Below, piece after piece: positions 1 through 8,230 of a stretch of DNA of 64,000 nt. The notes beneath the pieces were generated by a model. That model was not told the origin of the DNA. It did no database searches and worked only from the letters and a program-made list of their open reading frames with translations. Position 1 is the first letter of the stretch; the number at the start of each line of letters is the position of its first letter. Origin of the DNA: Aliterella atlantica CENA595 (GTDB lineage Bacteria; Cyanobacteriota; Cyanobacteriia; Cyanobacteriales; Chroococcidiopsidaceae); assembly GCF_000952155.1 (NCBI RefSeq), contig NZ_JYON01000011.1, positions 1 to 64,000 on the forward strand, in the 5' to 3' direction. Both the position numbers and the translations under genes were made by a program.

Positions 1-1
1 C

Positions 2-424
2 CCTGCTTCCCCTGCTCCCCCTGCTCCCCCACCAGTCCGCCAGAAGACCAGAGCGCGGTTTTCGACGCTGGAACTATTATTTAATGGTGCTTTTAGTGGC
101 TTTGAAGGCGGATTAGTAGGAATTGCGCTATTTAGTTTCCTCGGTACTACTTTAGTTAGTACGGGAGCGTGGCTGCTAATTTTAGCGGTGTTGGTGTTTG
201 CCCAATGGCGGCGCTGGATTGAAAGATGGGACTTGATAATTATTGCTGGAATTACCTTAGCATTAGTTTTGTTTGTGCCAGGATTAACTGCAAATGTTAG
301 CAATTTGATAGGAATTGACTCCAAATTAGTTGTATTAGTAATAGCGACATTAACAGCAGCAGTAGCGATCGCTGTAACGGCAATATTTCGCTTGATTTAC
401 AAATTGCTGTCGCTAATACTTTAA
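2..424 (+). CDS. C-terminal part of a multi-pass membrane protein, probably a Ser/Thr kinase (5' end outside window)
   Basis: The reading frame is open from the first bases of the window to TAA at 422-424, so the gene starts upstream. The visible 140 residues begin with a Pro/Ala-rich linker encoded by a 9-bp repeat, then about four hydrophobic segments (roughly GLVGIALFSFLG, AWLLILAVLVF, LIIIAGITLALVLFV and a last helix near the C-terminus). A proline-rich linker before a C-terminal membrane bundle is common in cyanobacterial Ser/Thr protein kinases, and such kinases often precede a LivK-type binding protein like the one 23 bp downstream. The kinase identity is inference because no catalytic motif is inside the window. 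An internal ATG-like start near 188 would only give a fragment. Confidence 0.6.
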   Translation, partial: PASPAPPAPPPVRQKTRARFSTLELLFNGAFSGFEGGLVGIALFSFLGTTLVSTGAWLLILAVLVFAQWRRWIERWDLIIIAGITLALVLFVPGLTANVSNLIGIDSKLVVLVIATLTAAVAIAVTAIFRLIYKLLSLIL

Positions 425-447
425 CTAAGTGGCGCTCCAAATTCCCT

Positions 448-1833
448 ATGTCTCAGTCTAAAAATGAAACTGTTGTTTTAGTCCTAGCCTTGTTACTCAC
501 ATTAGGATTGGTAGGTGCTGGGATTTGGTGGTTCAGCCAACTTTCTCAAGGCAACAGAGGCGGGACAACAACCTCAAACGATCGATCGCTTTCAGAGCGA
601 ATTAGCGTAGGTGAGAAAAGCTTGCTATCAGGGGCAAACGCAGCCAAACAGCAGGGGATAGAAGCAATTTCTAAAGGAGATTATGCCCAAGCTATCCGCA
701 GTTTGCAAACATCTTTGCAGAGCCAGAAAAACGATCCTGAAGCTTTAATTTATTTAAATAATGCCCGCATTGGTACTGGTAAAAGTTATACGATCGCCGC
801 ATCTCTCCCCATTGGCAGCGATCCTAATGGTGCTTTAGAAATATTACGCGGGATTGCCCAAGCGCAAGATAAAGTTGCTAGTGCAGGCGGAATTAACGGC
901 GTAAAGTTAAAAATTGCGATCGCTAACGACGATAACAATCCTCAAGTTGCAGAACAAGTTGCGGCAGCGTTAGTCAAAGATCCAACTATTTTAGGAGTAG
1001 TTGGTCCTTATGCTAGCGATGTTACCCTAGCTGCTGGCAGCGTTTACAATTCGGGACAACTTGTAGCCATTTCCCCCATTAGTACCTCTGTCAAGCTTTC
1101 CGGCTTTAGCCCTTATATTTTTCGCACCGTTCCTAGCGATTATGTCGCTGCTAGAGCGCTGGCAAATTACATGACTAGCAACTTGCAGAAAACTCATGCA
1201 GCAGTATTTTTCAATTCCCAAAGTGGCTACAGTCAATCTTTAAAATCTGAGTTTGTTACTGCTGTTTCTTTGGGTGGGGGACAAGTAGAAGCTGAATTTG
1301 ACTTGTCAGATCCAGGGTTTAGCGCTGCTAGAAGTGTAAAACAGGCAAGCGATCGCGGCGCAGATATATTGATGCTAGCCACAAATACAGGCGAACTCGA
1401 TAAAGCCTTGCAAGTCGTGCAAGTTAATAACAAACGCCTACAGATTCTAGCAGGAGATGATGTTTACGCTCCCAAAACTTTAGAAGTTGGCGGCGGGGCA
1501 GCAGTAGGCATGATAGTTGCAGTTCCTTGGCATATTGACGCTAACTCCAATTCTGAATTTGTCCGTCAGTCTCGGCAATTGTGGATTGGCGATGTCAATT
1601 GGCGCACTGCTTTAGCTTATGATGCTACTGTTGCTTTAATTGCGGCTATTCAACGCTCTCCAACTCGCACTGGCGTACAACAAGCTTTAAGATCGCCAGA
1701 GTTTACTGCACCTGGGGCGGCTGGTAATATTCGTTTTTTACCATCAGGCGATCGCAATGCTCCAGTGCAATTAGTACAAATTGTTCCAGGCAAGCGTTCT
1801 GGTACGGGTTATGATTTTGTACCCTTGCGTTAA
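448..1833 (+). CDS. Membrane-anchored Leu/Ile/Val-type substrate-binding protein (Peripla_BP_6) with TPR-like segment
   Basis: 461 residues. Residues about 8-30 form one hydrophobic helix (VVLVLALLLTLGLVGAG) with no lipobox and no clear cleavage site, so an uncleaved anchor is likely. Residues about 63-110 resemble a TPR hairpin (ISKGDYAQAIRSLQTSL). The rest is a type I periplasmic binding fold (ANDDNNPQVAEQVAAALV, GVVGPYASDVT, AYDATVALIAAI). Family members bind amino acids or similar ligands in the periplasm. No LivHMGF permease or ATPase genes are nearby, so a transport role is unproven; a sensory role with the upstream membrane protein is equally possible. It is a paralogue of the protein at 2863-4359; both end with a similar GTGYDF segment. 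Confidence 0.85.
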   Translation: MSQSKNETVVLVLALLLTLGLVGAGIWWFSQLSQGNRGGTTTSNDRSLSERISVGEKSLLSGANAAKQQGIEAISKGDYAQAIRSLQTSLQSQKNDPEALIYLNNARIGTGKSYTIAASLPIGSDPNGALEILRGIAQAQDKVASAGGINGVKLKIAIANDDNNPQVAEQVAAALVKDPTILGVVGPYASDVTLAAGSVYNSGQLVAISPISTSVKLSGFSPYIFRTVPSDYVAARALANYMTSNLQKTHAAVFFNSQSGYSQSLKSEFVTAVSLGGGQVEAEFDLSDPGFSAARSVKQASDRGADILMLATNTGELDKALQVVQVNNKRLQILAGDDVYAPKTLEVGGGAAVGMIVAVPWHIDANSNSEFVRQSRQLWIGDVNWRTALAYDATVALIAAIQRSPTRTGVQQALRSPEFTAPGAAGNIRFLPSGDRNAPVQLVQIVPGKRSGTGYDFVPLR

Positions 1834-1920
1834 CAATATTCTAGAGTCAAAGATAAACTGCAGACAACCAAAACAATTTATAAATTCAATTAGTAGGTAA
1901 ATTATGCATCATGAATTAAG

Positions 1921-2643
1921 ATGTCCTGGATAGATTTTGCAATCCGCTTACTTTTAGCCTTTATCTTGGGTGCGGCAATTGGGATTGAAAGACAATGGCG
2001 ACAAACTAAGTCAGTTCTCAAAACTAATGTTTTGGTGTCGATTGGCGCAGCTATGTTTGTGATGTTGTCGGCTATGTTTACAGGCGATGCTAGTCCAACC
2101 AGGGTAGCAGCCCAGGTAGTGTCTGGAGTTGGTTTTCTGGGGGGAGGCGTAATTTTACGCGAAGGATCTAGCGTGCGCGGACTAAATACGGCAGCTACTT
2201 TGTGGTGTGCGGCTGCGGTAGGAAGCTTGATTGGGGCGGGATTTTTATTTCAAGCTTATGTTGGGGCGTTAGCTGTGATCGGTGCAAATTTATTGCTTTC
2301 GCCTTTAGTGCAGTTTGTGCAGAACCTTAATGGCGAAACGATCGCCGAAACAAAACTAGAAACTCGCTATCGTTGTCGTGTAGTGTGCGATCGTGAAGAT
2401 GAAGCTGATGTTCGGGCTTTGCTGTCTCAAGCAGTACATGATGGTGTTTTAGTGCTTGATGCTTTTTATAGCAAAAATATTGATGGGAAGGATATCAATA
2501 ACCCAACTTTGGTAGAAATTAAAGCAAATATCCTTACTCAAGGGCGCAACGATTCGCTTTTAGATGAGCTTGTTAATCTGCTTAAGCTTAAAGTAAATGT
2601 TACTAAGATAAGCTGGGAATTTATTTCTCAAGAATCGGAGTAA
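1921..2643 (+). CDS. MgtC/SapB family inner-membrane protein
   Basis: 240 residues. The N-terminal half has four to five membrane helices with the MgtC family signature: GAAIGIERQWR near residues 18-28, the GVGFLGGGVILREG block near residues 70-83 and the LNTAATLW block. The C-terminal 90 residues are a soluble ACT-like domain, seen in longer MgtC proteins. MgtC proteins affect Mg2+ and phosphate homeostasis and, in pathogens, inhibit the F-type ATP synthase; the cyanobacterial role is not established. The gene sits between two paralogous substrate-binding protein genes, 87 bp after the first. ATG at 1921 is the natural start. Family assignment is firm; function is only inferred. Confidence 0.9.
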   Translation: MSWIDFAIRLLLAFILGAAIGIERQWRQTKSVLKTNVLVSIGAAMFVMLSAMFTGDASPTRVAAQVVSGVGFLGGGVILREGSSVRGLNTAATLWCAAAVGSLIGAGFLFQAYVGALAVIGANLLLSPLVQFVQNLNGETIAETKLETRYRCRVVCDREDEADVRALLSQAVHDGVLVLDAFYSKNIDGKDINNPTLVEIKANILTQGRNDSLLDELVNLLKLKVNVTKISWEFISQESE

Positions 2644-2795
2644 AAATTATTTTTACTCGTACCTATAAATGTACGTAAATTTGCTGAAATGTTTTATAAA
2701 AGTAATATAAACAAGGCTCTAGTTATCCGTAAAATTACGCTTGGAATGTCATGAAGGGTAGCGGTAGTCTGGAAGTTTGTCAATGCGCTATCTAA

Positions 2796-2816
2796 TTTGG
2801 GATGTTCCCTCCCAAA
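2796..2816. other. Hairpin in leader of second binding-protein gene
   Basis: TTTGGGA and TCCCAAA form a 7-bp stem around a 7-nt loop, about 45 bp before the TTG start at 2863. It could be a leader structure of the downstream mRNA. No T-tract follows, so it is not a good terminator. Confidence 0.3.
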
Positions 2817-2862
2817 CCGCACGTCAATATTAAAATAGCCAATCGGGCTGTGGAGTTGTGAC

Positions 2863-4359
2863 TTGACCAAGCTCTCAAATAAGAATAATCAAACTACACC
2901 CCTACCAGATAGTAATACATTGGGCAACAGTCAACCAATGTCGCGCAAAAAGTTAAATAAATTAATTGCTATTTATTTTCTGATTGTAGGTTTGATTGGT
3001 ATAGGTCCTTTAATTTACTGGTTAAGTAACCGTAGCGATCGCCCAGAACGAAGCAATGCATCATTTACCAGCTTATTTAGTCTAAATCACAATTATAAAT
3101 TTACTCAAAGGCGTATTAGTTTAGCTAATAAAGTTCTCATTAGAGCAGATAATAGCCCAGATAAACAGGCTGGAGTCGTAGCTTTTGCCCAAGGAGATTT
3201 TGCCACTGCAATTGATAAGTTCAGTGCTTCTTTGCAAATGAATCGCAACGATCCCGAAGGATGGATTTATTTAAGCAATGCTAAAGCCGCCCAAACAGGT
3301 AATGTTATCAAGATTGCGACAATTGTACCCATTGGCGGCAACTTAAACGTATCTAGAGAAATATTAAGAGGTGTAGCCCAAGCCCAATACGAAGTAAACA
3401 ATACTGGTGGGATCGGTGGCAAGTTATTACAAGTAGAAATTGCTAACGACGATAATAATCCAGAAGTCGCCACCCAAATTGCCACAGCCTTAGTCAAAGA
3501 TGCAAGTATAGTAGCAGCGATCGGACACAATTCTAGCGATGCTTCAATAGCCGCCGCTCCCATTTATCAACAAGGTGGTTTGGTAATGATTTCTCCTACT
3601 AGCGTGGCAAGAAACTTATCTGGTATCGGCAGTTATGTATTTCGTACTACTCCTAGCGCGAGATTTCTTGCTAGCACCCTAGCAAGTTATGCAGTTATTG
3701 ATGCGCGTAAAACTAATATTGCTATTTGCTCCGATACTAAAGCTGAAGCTAGCAAGTCTTTTAAAGAAGAGTTTATCGCCGCTGTATTTGAAAAAGGCGG
3801 GAAAATTACTAACACTAATTGCGACTTCGCCGCTGCTAATTTCGATCCGCAGGAAATTGCCTCGCAAGCAATCAGCGATGGTGCAGATAGCTTATTTTTA
3901 GCACCCTCAGTAGACAAACTCAATCAAGCTGTGGATGTAGCTAGGGCAAATAAAGGTCGATTGCCTTTACTGGGCAGTCATACCATGTACGCTTTTGATA
4001 CATTGCAGCAAGGGCAAGCTGATTTTAATAGCATGGTATTGGCTGTAGCTTGGCATCCAGCGGCAATTCCTGGCAATCAGTTCGCGCTGAAGGCGAAAAA
4101 GTTTTGGGGTGGGGCAGGTAGCTGGCGCACCGCAATGGCTTATGATGCTACTGTTGCAGCGATCGCTGGTTTAAAGTCTAGTAATAGCCGCGAACAATTG
4201 CAAAAGGCGTTGTCTAACTCTGGTTTTTCTATTAATGGGGCGACAGGTAGAGTTAAGTTTCTACCTACAGGCGATCGCAATACAACAGGTACTTTAGTTA
4301 AAATTCGTCCAGGTAAGATTTCTGGTACTGGTTACGACTTTGCGCCGTTTAAACCATAA
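2863..4359 (+). CDS. Membrane-anchored Leu/Ile/Val-type substrate-binding protein, paralogue of 448-1833
   Basis: 498 residues from a TTG start supported by GGAG at 2852-2855; ATG at 2938 (M26) is an alternative that matches the paralogue better at its N-terminus. One hydrophobic anchor lies near residues 33-55. A TPR-like segment (VAFAQGDFATAIDKFSASLQ) is followed by the type I periplasmic binding fold (EIANDDNNPEVATQIATALV, AAIGHNSSDASIAAAPIY, AYDATVAAIAGL). It shares domain order and many blocks with the 448-1833 protein, so the two arose by duplication, now separated by the MgtC-like gene. As there, no ABC permease or ATPase is adjacent. The ligand is unknown. Confidence 0.85.
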   Translation: MTKLSNKNNQTTPLPDSNTLGNSQPMSRKKLNKLIAIYFLIVGLIGIGPLIYWLSNRSDRPERSNASFTSLFSLNHNYKFTQRRISLANKVLIRADNSPDKQAGVVAFAQGDFATAIDKFSASLQMNRNDPEGWIYLSNAKAAQTGNVIKIATIVPIGGNLNVSREILRGVAQAQYEVNNTGGIGGKLLQVEIANDDNNPEVATQIATALVKDASIVAAIGHNSSDASIAAAPIYQQGGLVMISPTSVARNLSGIGSYVFRTTPSARFLASTLASYAVIDARKTNIAICSDTKAEASKSFKEEFIAAVFEKGGKITNTNCDFAAANFDPQEIASQAISDGADSLFLAPSVDKLNQAVDVARANKGRLPLLGSHTMYAFDTLQQGQADFNSMVLAVAWHPAAIPGNQFALKAKKFWGGAGSWRTAMAYDATVAAIAGLKSSNSREQLQKALSNSGFSINGATGRVKFLPTGDRNTTGTLVKIRPGKISGTGYDFAPFKP

Positions 4360-4366
4360 GACTCGA

Positions 4367-5374
4367 TTACTTAAATAGGAAAAGCCACAAGGGAATAGTT
4401 AACGGCAAGCCTACTGTAGTTAGGACAATACTACTAGCGGCAATTTGCCGATCCAAGTTGTACTCTTCAGCCAAAATCAAGTTGGCAAAAGCTGTAGGCA
4501 TTCCTGACATCAAAACTAAAGCAAAGCGAGCATCGCCAGTGATGCCAAAATAAGTCAGAATTACTCCTGCTAGCGCTGGTAGCACTAACATTTTTAAAAC
4601 GGCAGGAATTATCACAGGATAAAAACTTTTAACTCCCTGGAGTTTGCTTAATTGCATTCCGATCAACAGAAAAGCGCCAGGAATGACAAATAATAAAGAA
4701 GTCTGGATTCCCCATTCGATCGAAGGTGGAAATTCTAGATGACGGCTAAAGTAGCCAATGGCAAAAGCCCACAGTGAAGGAACGCACATCACATCGCGTA
4801 GTTGCATCCACCACTGATTTTTTTGTGTTTGTCTGCCAAAATAGCTAGCTAGAACTACTCCTAAGCCGTAGCTTCCTAGTATGTTGTGCGTAACGCCGTA
4901 TAGTACCACCCAGCCTAAATATGCTGAATCGACAAAAGCAGGAGCGATCGCAAGTCCAATAAACCCAGTATTACCCAGCATAGATGCTAAAACAAAACTG
5001 CCTTTACCCGATCGCTGTTGTGGTAACAACTTGCTGACAATTGGTAACTGATAAGTACGTTGTCTGTCAGCTAGTTGCAGTTGCGAGGTAAGCCGACTTT
5101 TCTGCCAATATGCTAATTGTTTGAGTAAGTACAAACTTAAAATAGCTAATCCCATGCCTAGTAGTAGCACTTCTAGCGTAATTGCTGGAGGCAACCATAC
5201 CGCTTGAGTAAAGTCTGAGCGACGAGCTAGTGCTAAAATTTGCAGCGGTACTCCTACCCAATACAAACTACGACCTAGTAACTGAGGTAAATTTTCTTTT
5301 AGTGGCAAAAACTCAAGCCGAAAAAGTAGTACCCCTAAACTCGTCCAAAAAATACTTGTTGTCATTACCCACAT
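4367..5374 (-). CDS. AEC (auxin efflux carrier-like) family transporter
   Basis: 335 residues, almost entirely hydrophobic, with eight to ten predicted membrane helices. The C-terminal half has typical AEC blocks: GNTGFIGLAIAPAF near residues 135-148, GAFLLIGMQL, KMLVLPALAGVIL and the closing LILAEEYNLD segment. AEC proteins are secondary carriers that export small organic anions or, in plants, auxin; the substrate of cyanobacterial members is unknown. The stop codon lies 7 bp from the stop of the convergent binding-protein gene, leaving no room for a separate terminator. The start is ATG at 5374, although Met5 is also possible. Confidence 0.85.
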   Translation of the reverse strand: MWVMTTSIFWTSLGVLLFRLEFLPLKENLPQLLGRSLYWVGVPLQILALARRSDFTQAVWLPPAITLEVLLLGMGLAILSLYLLKQLAYWQKSRLTSQLQLADRQRTYQLPIVSKLLPQQRSGKGSFVLASMLGNTGFIGLAIAPAFVDSAYLGWVVLYGVTHNILGSYGLGVVLASYFGRQTQKNQWWMQLRDVMCVPSLWAFAIGYFSRHLEFPPSIEWGIQTSLLFVIPGAFLLIGMQLSKLQGVKSFYPVIIPAVLKMLVLPALAGVILTYFGITGDARFALVLMSGMPTAFANLILAEEYNLDRQIAASSIVLTTVGLPLTIPLWLFLFK

Positions 5375-6073
5375 TTTACTTACCAGCTATTAGTTAAGCT
5401 ACATAATTTGACAAAATCATTTTTCCTATTTGAATATTCAAATAGGGAATAGTTTTTACTTCTGCTACTTTTTAACTAGGCTGTGGCTTAAAAAACTTGT
5501 TTGTATTTATGAATGCAGCAAAACTTAAGTAGCTAAGTCATTACCAATACAACTGTTTTTCTTGCCAATGCCCTGCTGCAAAAAACTTTCAGCTATTAAA
5601 TTTGTGATTTTTGTGAGTATTTATTCAAAAGAAACTAATCTCTTGAAAAATCGTACTTCTAAATTAAAAATTGTTGCTTTCTGTCGATCGAAAATATTTT
5701 ATATAAAAATAATCTCATTTTTATGGCTATTAAGTTTTTGCACTTTGTTTATTTAAATTGACTTAAATAAAAGTTTCGTGAAGAATTTAATAAACTTTGG
5801 TTTTGATTGAGTTAAAATTTATTAAACGCAGGTTAAGCTTAGATTTGCAGCAAATTAACTCTTGATTATGCTGACAACAAGTATAAAAAATATTGAGGAC
5901 AAATACTGAGTATTTGCAGTATAATTAACTACAGCAAATCAAAGTAATTGAAAGTTTTAAAAGACGTAAAAGTTGGCAAGTTTAGCTAAACAACATCAGA
6001 AATAAATGTTTATTGAACAGAAATTGTCTGCATTACAGCAGGTAACATCTACCCTTAAGAGCGATCGCTACTT
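5375..6073. other. AT-rich intergenic region between the AEC and PstS-like genes
   Basis: About 700 bp, strongly AT-rich. A 64-codon frame at 5562-5756 has no ribosome site and a cysteine- and lysine-rich composition unlike a real protein, so I do not call it. The region contains a possible Pho box (listed separately) and otherwise only A/T-rich sequence. No RNA gene was recognised. Confidence 0.5.
5811..5861 (+). promoter_or_regulatory. Possible Pho box (11-bp spaced TTAA octamers)
   Basis: Octamers GTTAAAAT (5811), ATTAAACG (5821), GTTAAGCT (5832), ATTTGCAG (5843) and ATTAACTC (5854) lie at 10-11 bp steps, and four of the five carry TTAA at the same place. The cyanobacterial SphR site is described as 8-bp PyTTAAPyPy(T/A) direct repeats with 3-bp spacers. 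The first base here is a purine, and the region is AT-rich, so chance is a real alternative. It lies about 215 bp upstream of the PstS-like gene. Confidence 0.3.
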
Positions 6074-7126
6074 ATGTCTCAAAAAAACGAAACCACTGTC
6101 CTTGTCTTAGCGCTTTTAATTACAGCAGGGTTAATTGCTGGTGGCTTCTGGTGGTTCACGCAAAATGGTATCAAATTAAATAATTCTCGTCTTGCTAGTA
6201 ATGGTGACACAGATACCCCTAGCCCAGCAGGACAGCCAAGCCCAGTTAGTCAATTTGCTGCTGTGCAAAATGTACCTACTGGGCTATTTAACTATGGTGG
6301 TAGCACTTCGTGGGCGCCGATTCGCCTGAATGTCGATTCAGCAATTCAAGCGGCGCGTCCTGAATTTCGGCTGCGCTACGTCACGCCTACAAGCTCAGTA
6401 GCAGGTTCTTCGACGGGAATTAGGATGTTAATCGATGGTACGCTCGATTTTGCCCAATCTTCGCGCTCCTTGCAAGCTTCTGAGGTCAACCAAGCTCAAT
6501 CTAGAGGTTTCCAACTAACGCAAATTCCAGTAGCAATTGATGGCTTGGCTGTAGCTGTTAATCCTCGCTTAGATATTTCTGGACTGACTACCGAACAATT
6601 GCGGAATATTTATACTGGCAAAATTACTAATTGGCAACAAGTAGGCGGACCAAACTTAGCTATCAAACCCTATTCCCGTCCTATCACCGATGGCGGTACA
6701 GTTGAGCTTTTCATCCAAGAAATCTTAAACAACCAACAATTTGCACCTAACGTCGGCTTTGTTGCTACTACTACTCAAGCCTTGCGCCAAATATCTAACA
6801 ATCCTGGGGGAATCTACTATGCTTCTGCGCCTGAAGTAGTCCCCCAATGTACGGTTAAACCTTTACCCTTGGGGCGCAGTTCTAGCGAACTAATTGCACC
6901 CTATCAAGAGCCTTTTGTTCCCTTGTCTCAATGCCCTAATCAGCGCAACCAACTTAACTCTCAAGCTTTTCAATCTGGGCAATATCCACTGACCCGCAAT
7001 TTGTTTGTCGTAGTTAAGCAAAACGGGCAGATTGAGCAACAAGCAGGAGTTGCTTACGCTAATTTTCTCCTTTCCAATCGCGGGCAGGAATTAATTAGTC
7101 AAAGCGGATTTGTCAGAATTCGCTAA
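6074..7126 (+). CDS. Membrane-anchored PstS-like substrate-binding protein (PBP_like_2)
   Basis: 350 residues. The N-terminus (MSQKNETTVLVLALLITAG) is nearly the same as that of the Leu-type binding protein at 448, although the binding domains belong to different folds. After a Ser/Pro-rich spacer (about 40-65) comes a type II periplasmic domain: FNYGGSTSWAPIR, STGIRMLIDGTLDFAQSSR, VAVNPRLDISGLTTEQLRNIYTG and NWQQVGG, all typical of PstS relatives. The family binds phosphate or related oxyanions in the periplasm. No pstCAB genes are adjacent. Start ATG 6074 follows a HIP1 site. Convergent with the Crp/Fnr gene, 8 bp apart. Ligand and transport role are inferred only. Confidence 0.85.
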   Translation: MSQKNETTVLVLALLITAGLIAGGFWWFTQNGIKLNNSRLASNGDTDTPSPAGQPSPVSQFAAVQNVPTGLFNYGGSTSWAPIRLNVDSAIQAARPEFRLRYVTPTSSVAGSSTGIRMLIDGTLDFAQSSRSLQASEVNQAQSRGFQLTQIPVAIDGLAVAVNPRLDISGLTTEQLRNIYTGKITNWQQVGGPNLAIKPYSRPITDGGTVELFIQEILNNQQFAPNVGFVATTTQALRQISNNPGGIYYASAPEVVPQCTVKPLPLGRSSSELIAPYQEPFVPLSQCPNQRNQLNSQAFQSGQYPLTRNLFVVVKQNGQIEQQAGVAYANFLLSNRGQELISQSGFVRIR

Positions 7127-7134
7127 CATTAATT

Positions 7135-7854
7135 TTATGAACGCAGCAAATTAACTGATGAAGCAGGCAGACAAATCAAGTTGTCGCCTTGATTAATTAG
7201 CAGCCCTTTTTGCCGCAACTTACCCATCAACCGCGTGACAGTTACTCTGGTAGAACCAATCGCACTACCAATTTGAGCGTGAGTGAGGGGAAAAGGTAAA
7301 TAATACCCCCTTAAGACTTCAGGATCTTCTTCGCTCACCGAAGGTTCTCCATACTCTTCTACTAGCAATGTTAAAAAGCCAAGTAGCCTGTCAATTGTCC
7401 GTCTTTGACCTAAAGCACTGAGCCACAAAAGTTTGCGCTGGTGTTGGTAGCGAAAGGCATCTAAGACTTCGCGCCGAAAGTGGGGCCAATTGTCTAAATC
7501 GTGCCAATACATCCACACGACTGCGGTTTGGTCTACGTGGGCGTAACTTTGGAGGGTAAACGGCGATTGAGCAACAATTTCAAAGGGTTGTCCCGCTCCT
7601 ACAAAGCCTAAAAAAGCCTCTTCTGGTGTGCGGTTAGCTCGCCTTGACATTAGCTGACTTGCGCTACTACTAATTTGTGCCGTACCTACAAGTCGTACAG
7701 CACCGCGTTGGACTAAATACAATAGTCCAGGTCTAGTTGGGATTCGCTCGTCCTTGCTAAAACTACGGCATCGATAATGCTCAGTAGCCCAGTCGAGAAT
7801 CCGCTGCCAAGTTAGAAAAGGTCGTGATGGCTCTGAAGAAGAAGGAGAATGCAT
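7135..7854 (-). CDS. Crp/Fnr family transcriptional regulator
   Basis: 239 residues. The N-terminal 150 residues form a cyclic-nucleotide-binding-like beta barrel (LYLVQRGAVRLVG, GQPFEIVAQSPF) and the C-terminal 70 a winged helix with recognition segment LTHAQIGSAIGSTRVTVTRL. The barrel carries an inserted Ser/Arg-rich loop (about 60-80), and I see no intact cAMP phosphate-binding motif, so the effector is unknown. It resembles cyanobacterial regulators of the NtcA/DevH type in architecture, but I cannot assign an orthologue. It is transcribed towards the PstS-like gene and has an AT-rich 375-bp upstream region. Confidence 0.85.
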   Translation of the reverse strand: MHSPSSSEPSRPFLTWQRILDWATEHYRCRSFSKDERIPTRPGLLYLVQRGAVRLVGTAQISSSASQLMSRRANRTPEEAFLGFVGAGQPFEIVAQSPFTLQSYAHVDQTAVVWMYWHDLDNWPHFRREVLDAFRYQHQRKLLWLSALGQRRTIDRLLGFLTLLVEEYGEPSVSEEDPEVLRGYYLPFPLTHAQIGSAIGSTRVTVTRLMGKLRQKGLLINQGDNLICLPASSVNLLRS

Positions 7855-8230
7855 AAGTTCAAGCGGTTGGCAATCAGTGCGAAAGTTACAAGAATTTATA
7901 GCCTGTAGCGATTTTCTGTAATGATAGACTCTATCCGAGCAAAATCGGGCAATTTAGGCTACCTGTGCTAGTTTAGCTTTACGTTTGTACAAAATATTAT
8001 AGAGATTGATTTTACTAACATTTATTTAGGTTTATTGTTTGCTAATTTGTAAGTCATTGCAGTTTAATGTTAGAGCAAGAAACCATAATGAGCAATCGAA
8101 CGAAATGTATAAAAATAGCTGTATAAAAAGCGCTGTCTCTAATTATTAGGTAAATTATCTGTACGAGGATTTAATTTGTAATAAAACATACTTAGATATT
8201 TTTTATCTTTGACATTGTGTCAATTTTGAT
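7855..8230. other. Intergenic region between divergent Crp/Fnr and ArgRS-like genes
   Basis: About 375 bp, AT-rich, expected to hold the two divergent promoters. I see no convincing RNA gene, repeat or conserved box in it. Confidence 0.4.

Noticed and set aside
5562..5756. Possible small gene of 64 codons
   Set aside because: No ribosome site, AT-rich composition and a biased, Lys/Cys-rich translation; no recognisable domain.
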